From contig DAOUEM010000143.1 of assembly GCA_034430555.1 (NCBI GenBank), forward strand, positions 1 to 10,579: a stretch of DNA of 10,579 bases. Reading direction: 5' to 3'. The translations under genes were made by a program, and so were the position numbers. The stretch is from DAOTXK01 sp034430555 (GTDB lineage Bacteria > Chloroflexota > Anaerolineae > Aggregatilineales > Ch27). Every line of letters begins with the position of its first letter. The first letter of the stretch is position 1. The notes beneath the pieces were generated by a model. The model saw only the letters and a list, made by a program, of their open reading frames with translations. It was not told the origin of the DNA and searched no databases. Positions 1 to 6,717 of the stretch are shown here, in pieces.

Positions 1-520
1 CAGCTTCCTCCAGTTCATATGGCACAGACCGGAAAAAAGCCTGGAGCATCCACACCGCAAATGGCGCGGCGAATGTGACGTTGACAATCACCAGCGCCCA
101 GCGTGTATCGATCAGGCCAAGGCGCGACAGCATCTCATAAAGCGGCACCAGCAGCAAGATTCCCGGAAAAGCGTAGGTCACCAGGATGATCCGAAACATC
201 AAATTGCTGCCCGGAAAACGCAACCGGTAGAGACCATACGCGGCCAGGGTGGACAGGACAATCGTCAGGATCATCGTCACTATCGCCACAATGGCGCTGT
301 TCGCTAGATAACTGGGGAACGCGGAGGACTTCAAGAGATGATCGTAGTGTTGCAACGTGAATGATTGAGGGAACAGAGTGGGCGTCTGGGCAATAATCTC
401 TTGCGGCGCTTTGATGGATGAGGAGAATATCCAGTAAAATGGCCCGATGACCACAAGCATCAGAAGAACAACGGCTATACCAATACCCAGTGTACGGCGC
501 AGTTGCCATGATTGCAGCAT
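1..520 (-). CDS. ABC sugar transporter inner-membrane permease, MalG type (C-terminus beyond window)
   Basis: One of two membrane subunits of a carbohydrate ABC importer (CUT1 style). 173 codons are visible. A short cytoplasmic N-terminus leads into a membrane segment at about residues 12-33, then a periplasmic stretch with the family-typical pattern around SSSIKAPQEI (33-42), further segments at about 73-98, 109-130 and 141-160, and finally VPYELEEA at 166-173. That last stretch is the start of the EAA loop that docks on the ATPase, so the window edge cuts the gene inside the motif. The ATG at 518-520 lies 2 bp after the stop of the upstream permease. Its ribosome-binding site GAGGAGG, 7 nt upstream, sits inside the upstream gene, which suggests translational coupling. 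It pairs with the permease at 523-1461 and the binding protein at 1556-2860. The family assignment is secure; the substrate is not known. Confidence 0.93.
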   Translation of the reverse strand, partial: MLQSWQLRRTLGIGIAVVLLMLVVIGPFYWIFSSSIKAPQEIIAQTPTLFPQSFTLQHYDHLLKSSAFPSYLANSAIVAIVTMILTIVLSTLAAYGLYRLRFPGSNLMFRIILVTYAFPGILLLVPLYEMLSRLGLIDTRWALVIVNVTFAAPFAVWMLQAFFRSVPYELEEA

Positions 521-522
521 GG

Positions 523-1461
523 TTATGCCTCCTCTTCAGATGGCGGCATCATAAACCGGATAAACAACGCCGCGAAAACCAGAAGAATCAATCCCATGAT
601 CACGGACGCCGCAGCGGACCTGCTCAGCCGGTAGCCGGCGAAGGCTGTGTCATAGATGAACACCGGTGCTGTGGTTGTTGCGGAGGAAGGACCGCCTTTG
701 GTAAATAGCCAGATCACGTCGAAAACATTGAACGACCACAGAGTGCCTACCAGACCAAGCACAAACAGAACCGGTTGTAAGGATGGCAGGGTAATGTGCC
801 AGAAACGCTGGCTCGCGGAGGCGCCATCGACCGCGGCGGCTTCATACAGGTCTTCCGGGATTCCCTGCATCCCCGCCAGCAAAATCACGGCCATCAATGG
901 GAACCAGCGCCATGAATTGATCAGGATCACGGTGGTGAACGCGCCAGACCCTGATCCGAAAAAGCCTACCGGTTGGGAGACGACTCCAAGGGTGACCAGC
1001 GCATAATTGATGATGCCTCCAGACGTACCTAGCAGCCACCGCCAGATAATCACAACGACTACTGTGGGAACGATCCACGACAGAATAATCCAGATTCTAG
1101 CCACTCCCTGCCCGCGAAAACGCTGCTTGAGGATCAGGGCGGTGGCAAAAGCGACCACGGTCTGGATAATCGCGTTGGATATAACCCAGATCAGGCTTCT
1201 TCCCAGGGCCGACCAGAACTTGTCGGAGCCGAGAATCTTGCTGTAATTCTCAAACCCGACAAAGTTGCCGCCAGTTCCGATGATGCCGATGTCAAGCACA
1301 CTGATACGAATGGCCGAAAAAAGCGGGTAAACAATCGTCCCGGCGAGCCACAACATGAGCGGCGCTACAAGCAGATAGCCCAGCAAATGATTAGACCAGC
1401 GCAGAGGTATCACCCGCCGCTGACTTATTGCAGTATGATTTGTGGCTCCGGCATTGTGCAT
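523..1461 (-). CDS. ABC sugar transporter inner-membrane permease, MalF type
   Basis: 312-residue membrane subunit of a CUT1-type sugar importer, of normal length for the family. Hydrophobic segments fall at about 26-47, 89-113, 120-143, 177-199, 229-251 and 285-305, i.e. six. The EAA loop that contacts the ATPase is at about 208-227 (EAAAVDGASASQRFWHITLP), with the conserved EAA, DGA and P positions intact. The ATG at 1461 is preferred because AAGGA lies 8 nt upstream. The frame stays open to a TTG at 1527, but using it would place an in-frame hairpin (1491-1518) inside the gene and add 22 residues that look unlike the family. It follows the binding protein by 94 bp and precedes the MalG-type partner by 2 bp. 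Confidence 0.95.
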   Translation of the reverse strand: MHNAGATNHTAISQRRVIPLRWSNHLLGYLLVAPLMLWLAGTIVYPLFSAIRISVLDIGIIGTGGNFVGFENYSKILGSDKFWSALGRSLIWVISNAIIQTVVAFATALILKQRFRGQGVARIWIILSWIVPTVVVVIIWRWLLGTSGGIINYALVTLGVVSQPVGFFGSGSGAFTTVILINSWRWFPLMAVILLAGMQGIPEDLYEAAAVDGASASQRFWHITLPSLQPVLFVLGLVGTLWSFNVFDVIWLFTKGGPSSATTTAPVFIYDTAFAGYRLSRSAAASVIMGLILLVFAALFIRFMMPPSEEEA

Positions 1462-1490
1462 GAGGGTTTTCCTTCCCGTGCGATGAAACG

Positions 1491-1518
1491 GGTGGGAGAA
1501 GCTGAAGCCTCTCCCACC
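1491..1518 (-). promoter_or_regulatory. Intercistronic hairpin between binding-protein and permease genes
   Basis: Inverted repeat GGTGGGAGA / TCTCCCACC (1491-1499 and 1510-1518). On the minus-strand transcript it extends through a G-U pair and two more GC pairs to a 12-bp stem closed by a UUCA tetraloop. No U-tract follows, so it does not look like a full intrinsic terminator. Its position between a solute-binding-protein gene and its first permease matches the known use of such hairpins (for example malE-malF) to stabilise the upstream message and lower permease expression. The stem is seen directly; the role is inferred. Confidence 0.7.
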
Positions 1519-1555
1519 GAAAAGCAACCTGCCAGGGTACGAGCTATTTTTATCC

Positions 1556-2860
1556 TTAGTCTTCGATGGCTTCGAGCATAGCCTCCTGACCGGCAGTGAC
1601 AGCCTGGGCAGGATCAGTGCCTTCGATCACGACACTCTGAAGAGTCTGGGCCAGCAAGTTCTGGGCCGAGATCTGGGCGATGCTGGAGAAAGTATGCCCG
1701 CCCGTGAAGCCAAACAGCATGCCGTTGCGCGAGTTTTCCAGCATTGTTTCGATCTGAGCCTGGTACTTGACGACGGTTTCATCCTGCCAGTAACTATCGG
1801 CGGTGCTGCCGTCTTCGGTGACCGGCAAGTAAAGGCCGGGTTCCATATTCAGGAAACGTCCGTAGTTTTCCGGCTCTAGCAGGAAGCGCAGGAAAGCGTA
1901 GGCAGCTTCTTGCTTGGCCGGGTCATCGGTCAGGAGCATCGCTGCATTCACATAGGAGATCGTGCCTGATTCCTCAACGTCCGCCGAGTGGGGGATGGCG
2001 ATCACGCCCAGGTCCTCAGGATCGCCTTCGGCCTGGGTGTCGTAGGTGGTGATGACTGTGAACTGCAGCACCATGGCGCACGTGCGGCTGGCGAAGCAGG
2101 CTTCCGCCTCACCCCAGGTCCAGTTAGGGCTGTCGGCGGGTGAGTACTGGTAAAGTTGGTTGTAGAAATCGTAGGCAGCCACGGTTTCCGGGTTATCAAA
2201 ACGCAGCGTGCCGTCTTCGTTGTAGATTTCAGCCGCGCCTGCATTGATCATGAAGTCATAAACGGTCTGGTCAGTGTAGAGCTGGCGGTTGGCTGGCAGG
2301 CCGATTCCATATTGCCCATCGGCGGTTAAGGTTTCTACTGCGGCAAGCCATTCGTCCCAGGTAGTAGGCGGCTCGACATCAGCGGCTTCGAAGACGCTAT
2401 TGCGATACCAGAGTGAATGGGCCATATTCCACATCGGCACAGCCCAGACATGGTCGTCATAGCTGTACGATTCCAGGGCCGCGGGGAAGAAACTGTGCGC
2501 GTCATTCATTTCCGCCACGAAATCCTCGACGGGTTGGACTGCGCCTACAGCGCGGATGATCGGGGTGAAATCTGGGATCGCGAACAGAATGTCCGGGGCG
2601 TTGCCAGCTGCCACAGCGGCAGGAGCCTTGGTGTAAATTTCACCCCAGTTCTGGGGTTCCTGGCTGACCACAATACCGGGGTTAGCCGCATTGAATTCAT
2701 CCATCAGTTCTTGCGTGCGCTCAACACGGTACGGCGGCTGTTCCATATGCCAGACCACGATTTCCACCGGATCGCTCTGGGCAGTCACCGGCCCAAGCCC
2801 GGCTACCAGCATGACAACGATCAGTGACAACAATCCAAGGCGTGAAGCTAGGGAACGCAT
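1556..2860 (-). CDS. Extracellular sugar-binding protein of ABC importer (family 1 solute-binding protein)
   Basis: About 434 residues, normal for family 1 sugar-binding proteins. The N-terminus has basic residues (MRSLASR), a hydrophobic core (about 9-22) and a VTA cleavage site near residue 27. No lipobox Cys is present, so it should be secreted rather than a lipoprotein. The mature part opens with VEIVVWHMEQPPYR and continues with the FNAANPGIVV pattern typical of the family (beta strand, helix, then the EFN..NPGI turn). GAGGAG ends directly against the ATG at 2869, leaving no spacing, while the ATG at 2860 lies 9 nt from it. I therefore prefer 2860; the alternative adds only MKT. It is followed by a hairpin and two permeases, and preceded by an 89-98 bp gap that may hold its own control signals. 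The ligand cannot be read from sequence; a neutral or amino sugar, or a short oligosaccharide, fits the context. Confidence 0.93.
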   Translation of the reverse strand: MRSLASRLGLLSLIVVMLVAGLGPVTAQSDPVEIVVWHMEQPPYRVERTQELMDEFNAANPGIVVSQEPQNWGEIYTKAPAAVAAGNAPDILFAIPDFTPIIRAVGAVQPVEDFVAEMNDAHSFFPAALESYSYDDHVWAVPMWNMAHSLWYRNSVFEAADVEPPTTWDEWLAAVETLTADGQYGIGLPANRQLYTDQTVYDFMINAGAAEIYNEDGTLRFDNPETVAAYDFYNQLYQYSPADSPNWTWGEAEACFASRTCAMVLQFTVITTYDTQAEGDPEDLGVIAIPHSADVEESGTISYVNAAMLLTDDPAKQEAAYAFLRFLLEPENYGRFLNMEPGLYLPVTEDGSTADSYWQDETVVKYQAQIETMLENSRNGMLFGFTGGHTFSSIAQISAQNLLAQTLQSVVIEGTDPAQAVTAGQEAMLEAIED

Positions 2861-2905
2861 TGTTTTCATCTCCTCACAAACTCATATACCGATCAAGAAA
2901 GGGGT

Positions 2906-2917
2906 TGGTCTACAGTT
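2906..2917. promoter_or_regulatory. Possible half-operator for the GntR regulator upstream of the binding-protein gene
   Basis: TGGTCTACAGTT keeps the seven-base TGGTCTA box found twice in the operator at 6253-6278, but its right half does not match the palindrome. It lies about 45 bp upstream of the binding-protein start, in one of the few sizeable gaps of the operon. A seven-base match is expected about once in a 10-kb window by chance, so this is weak evidence supported only by location. Confidence 0.25.
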
Positions 2918-2941
2918 GTTATGAGTGATCAGCCTCCTTTC

Positions 2942-2956
2942 ATATCCCGTGGATAT
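2942..2956. repeat. Short inverted repeat downstream of the ThuA-like gene
   Basis: ATATCC-CGT-GGATAT is a perfect 6-bp inverted repeat with a 3-nt centre, starting 2 bp after the stop codon of the gene at 2959-3726. It is followed on the minus strand by a strong Shine-Dalgarno-like AAAGGAGG (2933-2940) with no ATG, GTG or TTG at a usable distance. The stem is too weak and AT-rich to call a terminator. It could be a protein-binding site or chance. Confidence 0.35.
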
Positions 2957-2958
2957 AA

Positions 2959-3726
2959 TTAACCGAGCTCACCGCTGAGCCAGCGTACAGTCTGATCCCA
3001 AAAGCGTTGGTAGTGCGGCCATTGGATGAAGTCACTCCCCCAGTGCGGCGCGACATCGGACGTAATTGCCATCACGCGGCCTTTGCCGACATGCCAGCAG
3101 GCCAGGAAGGGATCGTCGTCATCCCCAATTAGGGCCAGCAAGCTGGCGCTTTCACGACGATTGGTCTTGTTGTAGCCCATGAACATTGGCATGGAATCGG
3201 TGGGGATGCCGCTCAGAATCGGGTGGTCGGGATTCAGCACGCGCGGCCTGGTTCCTTCCGGGGTTTCGATGCGATCGTCGTGCAGCGAAAGAATTTCCAG
3301 CGGCAGAATTTTGGAAACGGGAGTACCGTACCAGCGTCCCTGGCCGTGGTGTCCCTGGTAAGTGAAGTAGCCGCCGACGTAAGCCAGCGCCCCGCCATTT
3401 TCTACAAAGCGCACGATCTCCTTCATACGGTTGGGTCCCATCGGCACTGCGTTGCGCCGCGCGCCTGGGTACAGCATCACCGTATCGTGGCCGATATCGC
3501 TCAGGATAAGTACATCATAGGCGGCCAGGGCCTCCGCCGTCTCCGGCAGATTGTAATAGGCCTCGTGGGACAACATGCGAGTCACGGTATGCCCGGCTGC
3601 TTCCAGCGCCCCTTTGAGGTGCACGCCCGCATCCCAAATCGAATCCAACAAAGGAAAAACTTCGATTCCTTCCAGGCCAAGAACTGCCATGATGGCCGAA
3701 TCTCCGGCATACAAAACCTTGCTCAT
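2959..3726 (-). CDS. ThuA-like / class I glutamine-amidotransferase-like protein (COG5426-like)
   Basis: 255 residues with the alpha/beta layout of a class I glutamine-amidotransferase-like fold: KVLYAGDS at the N-terminus, a strand at DVLILSDIGHD (71-81), a helix, then NGGALAYVGGYFTYQG (110-125), where a nucleophile elbow would sit. There is no Cys at the elbow (GGYFTY), so glutaminase activity is not expected. Conserved-looking motifs further on are ETPEGTRPRVLNPDHPIL (154-171), CWHVGKGRV (210-218) and TSDVAPHWG (222-230). The pattern resembles the uncharacterised COG5426 group and, more distantly, ThuA, which is linked to disaccharide use in rhizobia. The ATG is backed by a strong GAGGAGGAG site 4-12 nt upstream. 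It sits between the ROK kinase and the binding protein, so a role in processing the imported sugar is likely but not known. The biochemical function is undetermined. Confidence 0.82.
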   Translation of the reverse strand: MSKVLYAGDSAIMAVLGLEGIEVFPLLDSIWDAGVHLKGALEAAGHTVTRMLSHEAYYNLPETAEALAAYDVLILSDIGHDTVMLYPGARRNAVPMGPNRMKEIVRFVENGGALAYVGGYFTYQGHHGQGRWYGTPVSKILPLEILSLHDDRIETPEGTRPRVLNPDHPILSGIPTDSMPMFMGYNKTNRRESASLLALIGDDDDPFLACWHVGKGRVMAITSDVAPHWGSDFIQWPHYQRFWDQTVRWLSGELG

Positions 3727-3752
3727 CCTCTCCTCCTCTGCGTCTATAACGC

Positions 3753-3775
3753 CCGGACCGGCTGACTGCGTCCGG
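3753..3775. repeat. Inverted repeat directly after the kinase stop codon
   Basis: CCGGAC (3753-3758) pairs with GTCCGG (3770-3775) around an 11-nt loop. In the transcript the stem begins at the base after the kinase TAG stop and ends about 14 nt before the ribosome-binding site of the next gene. There is no U-tract. It may protect the upstream message or modulate the next start. The 6-bp stem is modest and could be chance. Confidence 0.4.
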
Positions 3776-4735
3776 CTAACTGCTGAGATGGTGCCAGATC
3801 AGCGCGGCAGCTCCGACTTCTCCCGCGTTGCGACCCAATCCTGGAAGCGTGACGTGGACACTCCGCACATTGTGCGGGAGCGCGCGGGCGATCATCGTCT
3901 GTCCGACCGGCTTCAGGAACAGGTCGCCAGCGGCGGTCGGTACTCCGCCGCCGATCACAATCATTTCAGGATTGTTCAGATCAACATAGTATGCCAGGGC
4001 GACACCCAGCCAGTGACCGGCTGTCGCCAGAATATCCCGCGCCAGGGCATCGCCAGATCGGGCAGCCTCGACCACTTCCACGGCGGTTATCGCAGTTTGA
4101 GGGAGGCTGCTCAGGCTGCTGGCGTGCCCCTGCTGTACTGCTGCCCATGCCTGGCGGGCGATGGCCGGACCAGAGGACAGTGTTTCCAGGCAGCCGCGTT
4201 TCCCGCAGCCACACAAGACCCCTTCCGGTTCCAGTACTAGGTGGCCGAGATCGCTGGAACCTTCCGTCGCGCCGTGATACAGCCGCCCGTCGAGCACCAT
4301 GCCGCCGCCTACGCCCGTACCCACCGTGGCGTAAAACAGATGCCGGGCGCCGCGTCCAGCCCCAAATAGCATTTCACCCAGCACAGCGGCATTGGTGTCT
4401 TTGTCCACAAGAACAGGCAGGGCGGGAATGTTCAGGCGATCCAGAATCAGGGCGCGCAGGGGCACATTCGACCATTTGAGGTTTGAAGCCATAATCACGA
4501 CACCGCGCTGGCTGTCTGTAGCACCCGCTGCGCCGATCCCAATCCCCATGATAGGGCCATCGGCTTGTCTTTGCAGGCTGTGGATGCAGTCAACGATTCG
4601 ATCGATGACCGGATCGACCCCTTCCTCCGACTGCGTGAGTAAGCGTTCTTCCGCCGCTATGGCTCCCGACCGTGTAACCAGCGTCCCGGCGATTTTGGTG
4701 CCGCCCAGATCGATACCTATCGCGTACTCAGTCAT
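3776..4735 (-). CDS. ROK-family sugar kinase
   Basis: 319 residues, the usual length for ROK kinases, which phosphorylate hexoses or amino sugars with ATP. The phosphate-binding GIDLGGTKIAGTLV is at 7-20, the catalytic Asp is expected at D113 in DKDTNAAVLGE, the second phosphate loop is GTGVGGG (139-145), and the ROK signature with the zinc ligands H165, C175, C177 and C182 spans 158-184 (CGCGKRGCLE). The usual E-x-G-H sugar-contact motif reads D-L-G-H (162-165) here, an Asp for Glu change. No DNA-binding N-terminus is present, so it is a kinase and not a ROK repressor. The ATG is 9 bp after the stop of the SIS gene; its ribosome-binding site TAGGA overlaps that stop, implying coupled translation. 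The neighbouring importer and SIS protein suggest it phosphorylates the incoming sugar. Specificity cannot be assigned. Confidence 0.94.
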   Translation of the reverse strand: MTEYAIGIDLGGTKIAGTLVTRSGAIAAEERLLTQSEEGVDPVIDRIVDCIHSLQRQADGPIMGIGIGAAGATDSQRGVVIMASNLKWSNVPLRALILDRLNIPALPVLVDKDTNAAVLGEMLFGAGRGARHLFYATVGTGVGGGMVLDGRLYHGATEGSSDLGHLVLEPEGVLCGCGKRGCLETLSSGPAIARQAWAAVQQGHASSLSSLPQTAITAVEVVEAARSGDALARDILATAGHWLGVALAYYVDLNNPEMIVIGGGVPTAAGDLFLKPVGQTMIARALPHNVRSVHVTLPGLGRNAGEVGAAALIWHHLSS

Positions 4736-4744
4736 GTTTCTGTC

Positions 4745-5494
4745 CTAAAGGTGCGGATTCCGGTTGCGGAACTGTTCAAGAAGACTCTCGTTATGTGCCT
4801 GAGCGCCGGGTATATTCGAACTGATGTACACCGGGATTTCTTCGCCCTCACTCTCCAGGCGGAATACGGCCTCGGTCAGAATGGCGTTGAGGATGAACGC
4901 ACCGACGACGGTGGACATGGGGCCGGTGCGTAGGCCGGATGCGCCTACTTCCGCCACCGCATCACCTGGCGGCCCCTGGTTGTCGATGACGATATCGGCG
5001 ACCTCAAATAACCGTTGACCTGCCGGGCCGAGCCTGGCACCGGAGGAATAATCGACCGACGTAATCGCGATCACGGTGAGCCCTCTGGCTTTGGCCGCCA
5101 GCGCGACTTCGACCGGGACCGCATTCACGCCGCTGTTGGAAAATACGATTAGGACGTCTTGAGGAGTCATCTGATAGCGCTCAAGGATTACAGGTCCCAA
5201 TCCGGTGAGCCGCTCCAGCAGCGAGCTGGTACTGGCGCTCTGGTGAAGCATGAGGGAGGACACCAATACAGGAACAACTGGAGCCAGACCTCCGGCTCGG
5301 TAATGCCCCTCCTCTGCCAACATATGGGAGTGCCCGGTCCCAAAGAGATAAATCAGACCGTCTCGTTTGATAGTATGTACAACGGCTTCTGCGGCCTGCA
5401 TGATGACCGGAAGTTGAGATTGCCCTACGCTATCCAGAAGGTTGCGTACGGAGGTCATATAGACCTGGGCGCCGCTTGCAATTTCTTGGACCAT
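4745..5494 (-). CDS. SIS-domain phosphosugar-binding protein (COG4821/UPF0309-like)
   Basis: 249 residues forming a single SIS domain. LIYLFGTGHSHMLAEEGHYR (47-66) holds the first phosphate-binding loop and VLIVFSNSGVNAVPVEVAL (114-132) holds the Ser-rich second loop that grips the sugar phosphate. Further along are VIAITSVDYSSG (141-152) and the GDAVAEVG stretch near 177-184. The extended EEGHYRAGG segment and the length match the uncharacterised COG4821/UPF0309 group rather than GlmS, AgaS or MurQ. It probably isomerises, deaminates or senses a phosphosugar made by the adjacent ROK kinase. The ATG at 5494 has AGGG 7 nt upstream; an adjoining TTG at 5497 is less likely. It starts 25 bp after the regulator stop and is in the same operon. 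The family is clear; the reaction is unknown. Confidence 0.9.
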   Translation of the reverse strand: MVQEIASGAQVYMTSVRNLLDSVGQSQLPVIMQAAEAVVHTIKRDGLIYLFGTGHSHMLAEEGHYRAGGLAPVVPVLVSSLMLHQSASTSSLLERLTGLGPVILERYQMTPQDVLIVFSNSGVNAVPVEVALAAKARGLTVIAITSVDYSSGARLGPAGQRLFEVADIVIDNQGPPGDAVAEVGASGLRTGPMSTVVGAFILNAILTEAVFRLESEGEEIPVYISSNIPGAQAHNESLLEQFRNRNPHL

Positions 5495-5519
5495 CAATTT
5501 TCCCTACCTTTGGTGGCTG

Positions 5520-6236
5520 TTAACGCAGCACTGCATGCAGGCGATATTGGTCGCCCCGGTACACTGAGTTTACAAACTCGATCGGTCTATCCTGCTTGTC
5601 ATAGGTCACTCGGGTAAGGCTCAAAACGGGGATTTGACGATCCATCTCCAGCAGTTGACATTCTTCGTGAACCGCCTGACGTGCCTCGATGATCTGGTCC
5701 GCCCAGACCATTACCCATCCGTATTCCTGACGCAGTACTTCATAGAGCGATTCACAAGCAAAGTCGTGGTGATCCAGAATGCCGGGGCAAAGCCGGTGAT
5801 CAAGGTGCGCTGTCTCAATAGCAAGCGGTTTAGCGTTGGCGAGGCGAATGCGGCTGAGCACAACAATCTCGGTTCCGGGTGAAATCTGGAGCCAGCGCGT
5901 CGTCATAGCGTCAGCCAGGGCCAGGGTTGCCTTCAAAACCCGGCTACCTGGGGTCATACCACGCAGGCGGCTTTCCTCACTAAAACTGGTTAACGCGCGC
6001 AGATCGATCTTAGGTGGGCTAACGAAGGTTCCTTTGCCGACCCGTGAATAAGCCAAACCTTCCTGGACTAAGTATTGCAGCGCCTGGCGGGCTGTCATAC
6101 GGCTTACCCCAAATTCCTGCGCCAGTTCCCTTTCCGAAGGTAGTTTGGCGCCGACCTCATAGGCTCTCTGTTGAATCTGCAATTGCAGTCGGTCTTTGAT
6201 TTGTGTGTAGAGTGGTGTTGAGGAATCAGCATTCAT
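5520..6236 (-). CDS. GntR-family (HutC/NagR-like) transcriptional regulator
   Basis: 238 residues. The N-terminal winged helix-turn-helix spans about 8-75, with recognition region LPSERELAQEFGVSRMTARQ (32-51) and wing YSRVGKGTFV (63-72). A UTRA effector domain follows from about 95 to 235, containing LSRIRLANAKPLAIETAHL and the closing YRGDQYRLHAVL, typical of the HutC subfamily that includes NagR/YvoA and DasR. These proteins repress transport and catabolic genes and release DNA on binding a phosphosugar or related metabolite. It is the first gene of the operon. A sigma-70 promoter and a DasR-like operator lie just upstream, so autoregulation of the whole operon is expected. The ribosome-binding site is weak (GGGG close to the ATG), consistent with low-level synthesis. 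The ligand is likely an amino-sugar or sugar phosphate, by inference. Confidence 0.95.
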   Translation of the reverse strand: MNADSSTPLYTQIKDRLQLQIQQRAYEVGAKLPSERELAQEFGVSRMTARQALQYLVQEGLAYSRVGKGTFVSPPKIDLRALTSFSEESRLRGMTPGSRVLKATLALADAMTTRWLQISPGTEIVVLSRIRLANAKPLAIETAHLDHRLCPGILDHHDFACESLYEVLRQEYGWVMVWADQIIEARQAVHEECQLLEMDRQIPVLSLTRVTYDKQDRPIEFVNSVYRGDQYRLHAVLR

Positions 6237-6252
6237 GTCCCCAAGAAACCTT

Positions 6253-6278
6253 ACTGGTCTATGGTGGTCTATACCAAT
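6253..6278. promoter_or_regulatory. Operator for the GntR regulator (DasR/NagR-like, tandem TGGTCTA boxes)
   Basis: Two TGGTCTA boxes begin at 6255 and 6265, exactly 10 bp apart, one helical turn. The second forms TGGTCTATACCA, matching the DasR/NagR-type palindrome TGGTCTAGACCA at 11 of 12 bases. It lies between the predicted transcription start (near 6280) and the regulator ATG (6236), where a bound repressor would block initiation or early elongation. The sequence match is seen directly; binding by the adjacent GntR protein is inferred from family knowledge. Confidence 0.8.
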
Positions 6279-6286
6279 TTAATTTC

Positions 6287-6315
6287 AATATACGACGATT
6301 TGACACGAGAGTCAA
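6287..6315 (-). promoter_or_regulatory. Sigma-70-type promoter for the sugar-uptake operon
   Basis: On the minus strand TTGACT (plus 6310-6315) and TATATT (plus 6287-6292) are separated by exactly 17 bp. Both hexamers are one or two bases from consensus. The predicted start is near 6280, giving a 5' leader of about 44 nt that contains the operator. Confidence 0.8.
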
Positions 6316-6456
6316 TCTGAAGGCTTGAAGCTGTACTGGCCGAATACTACAACCGTTCTAATCCTGGGACATATGATGTACAATGATGCGTACTCCTCAA
6401 AAATTAACTGTGATTGGTACCCCATAAAATAAGACAAAAGTCTGAGATAATAAACG

Positions 6457-6633
6457 TCAAAAAGGGGACTTGACCGAATGACGATTTGCGTCCACAAGGT
6501 GGGTGGCAAAGACCAACTTGAGACAGCATTTCTCATCCCAGAAACGGGGGATAGTTTTGGTGCGGCGGCGCTGCTCCGCGAAGGCGCGCTCGATCAAATT
6601 GGTGGTGCGGATGCGTTTGTGGTGCAGCCGCAT
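6457..6633 (-). pseudogene. IS256/mutator-type transposase, C-terminal remnant
   Basis: A 58-codon minus-strand reading frame begins HHKRIRTTNLIERAFAEQRR and continues with RTKTIPRF, DEK and CLKLVFAT. This is the C-terminal hallmark of IS256-family (mutator) transposases (R-I-R-T-T-N-x-x-E-R ... R-R-R-T-K ... LKLVFA). The full protein would be about 400 residues, so around 85% is missing. An in-frame TAG lies 12 bp upstream of the ATG, and after VFAT the frame departs from the family (a neighbouring frame continues TLW, suggesting a frameshift). No terminal inverted repeat could be identified. It is a dead fragment lying upstream of the operon promoter. Confidence 0.85.
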
Positions 6634-6717
6634 TAGCGTGAGGGGCTATTGGAGTATTGTGTTATTGGCGCTTATGCTGTTGGACCTGAACCGGATTCTC
6701 TGTTTGCTTCTTGGGAC

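Noticed and set aside
523..1527. Longer permease start at TTG 1527
   Set aside because: It would run through the intercistronic hairpin and add non-homologous residues; the ATG at 1461 has a proper ribosome-binding site.
3223..4240. Long plus-strand open frames opposite the ThuA-like and ROK genes
   Set aside because: Antisense shadows of clearly coding minus-strand genes, with no family motifs.
6403..6450. AT-rich stretch with possible plus-strand promoter hexamers and an AGAC-AAAA-GTCT hairpin
   Set aside because: Spacing is poor (15 bp), the stem is 4 bp, and no plus-strand gene follows.
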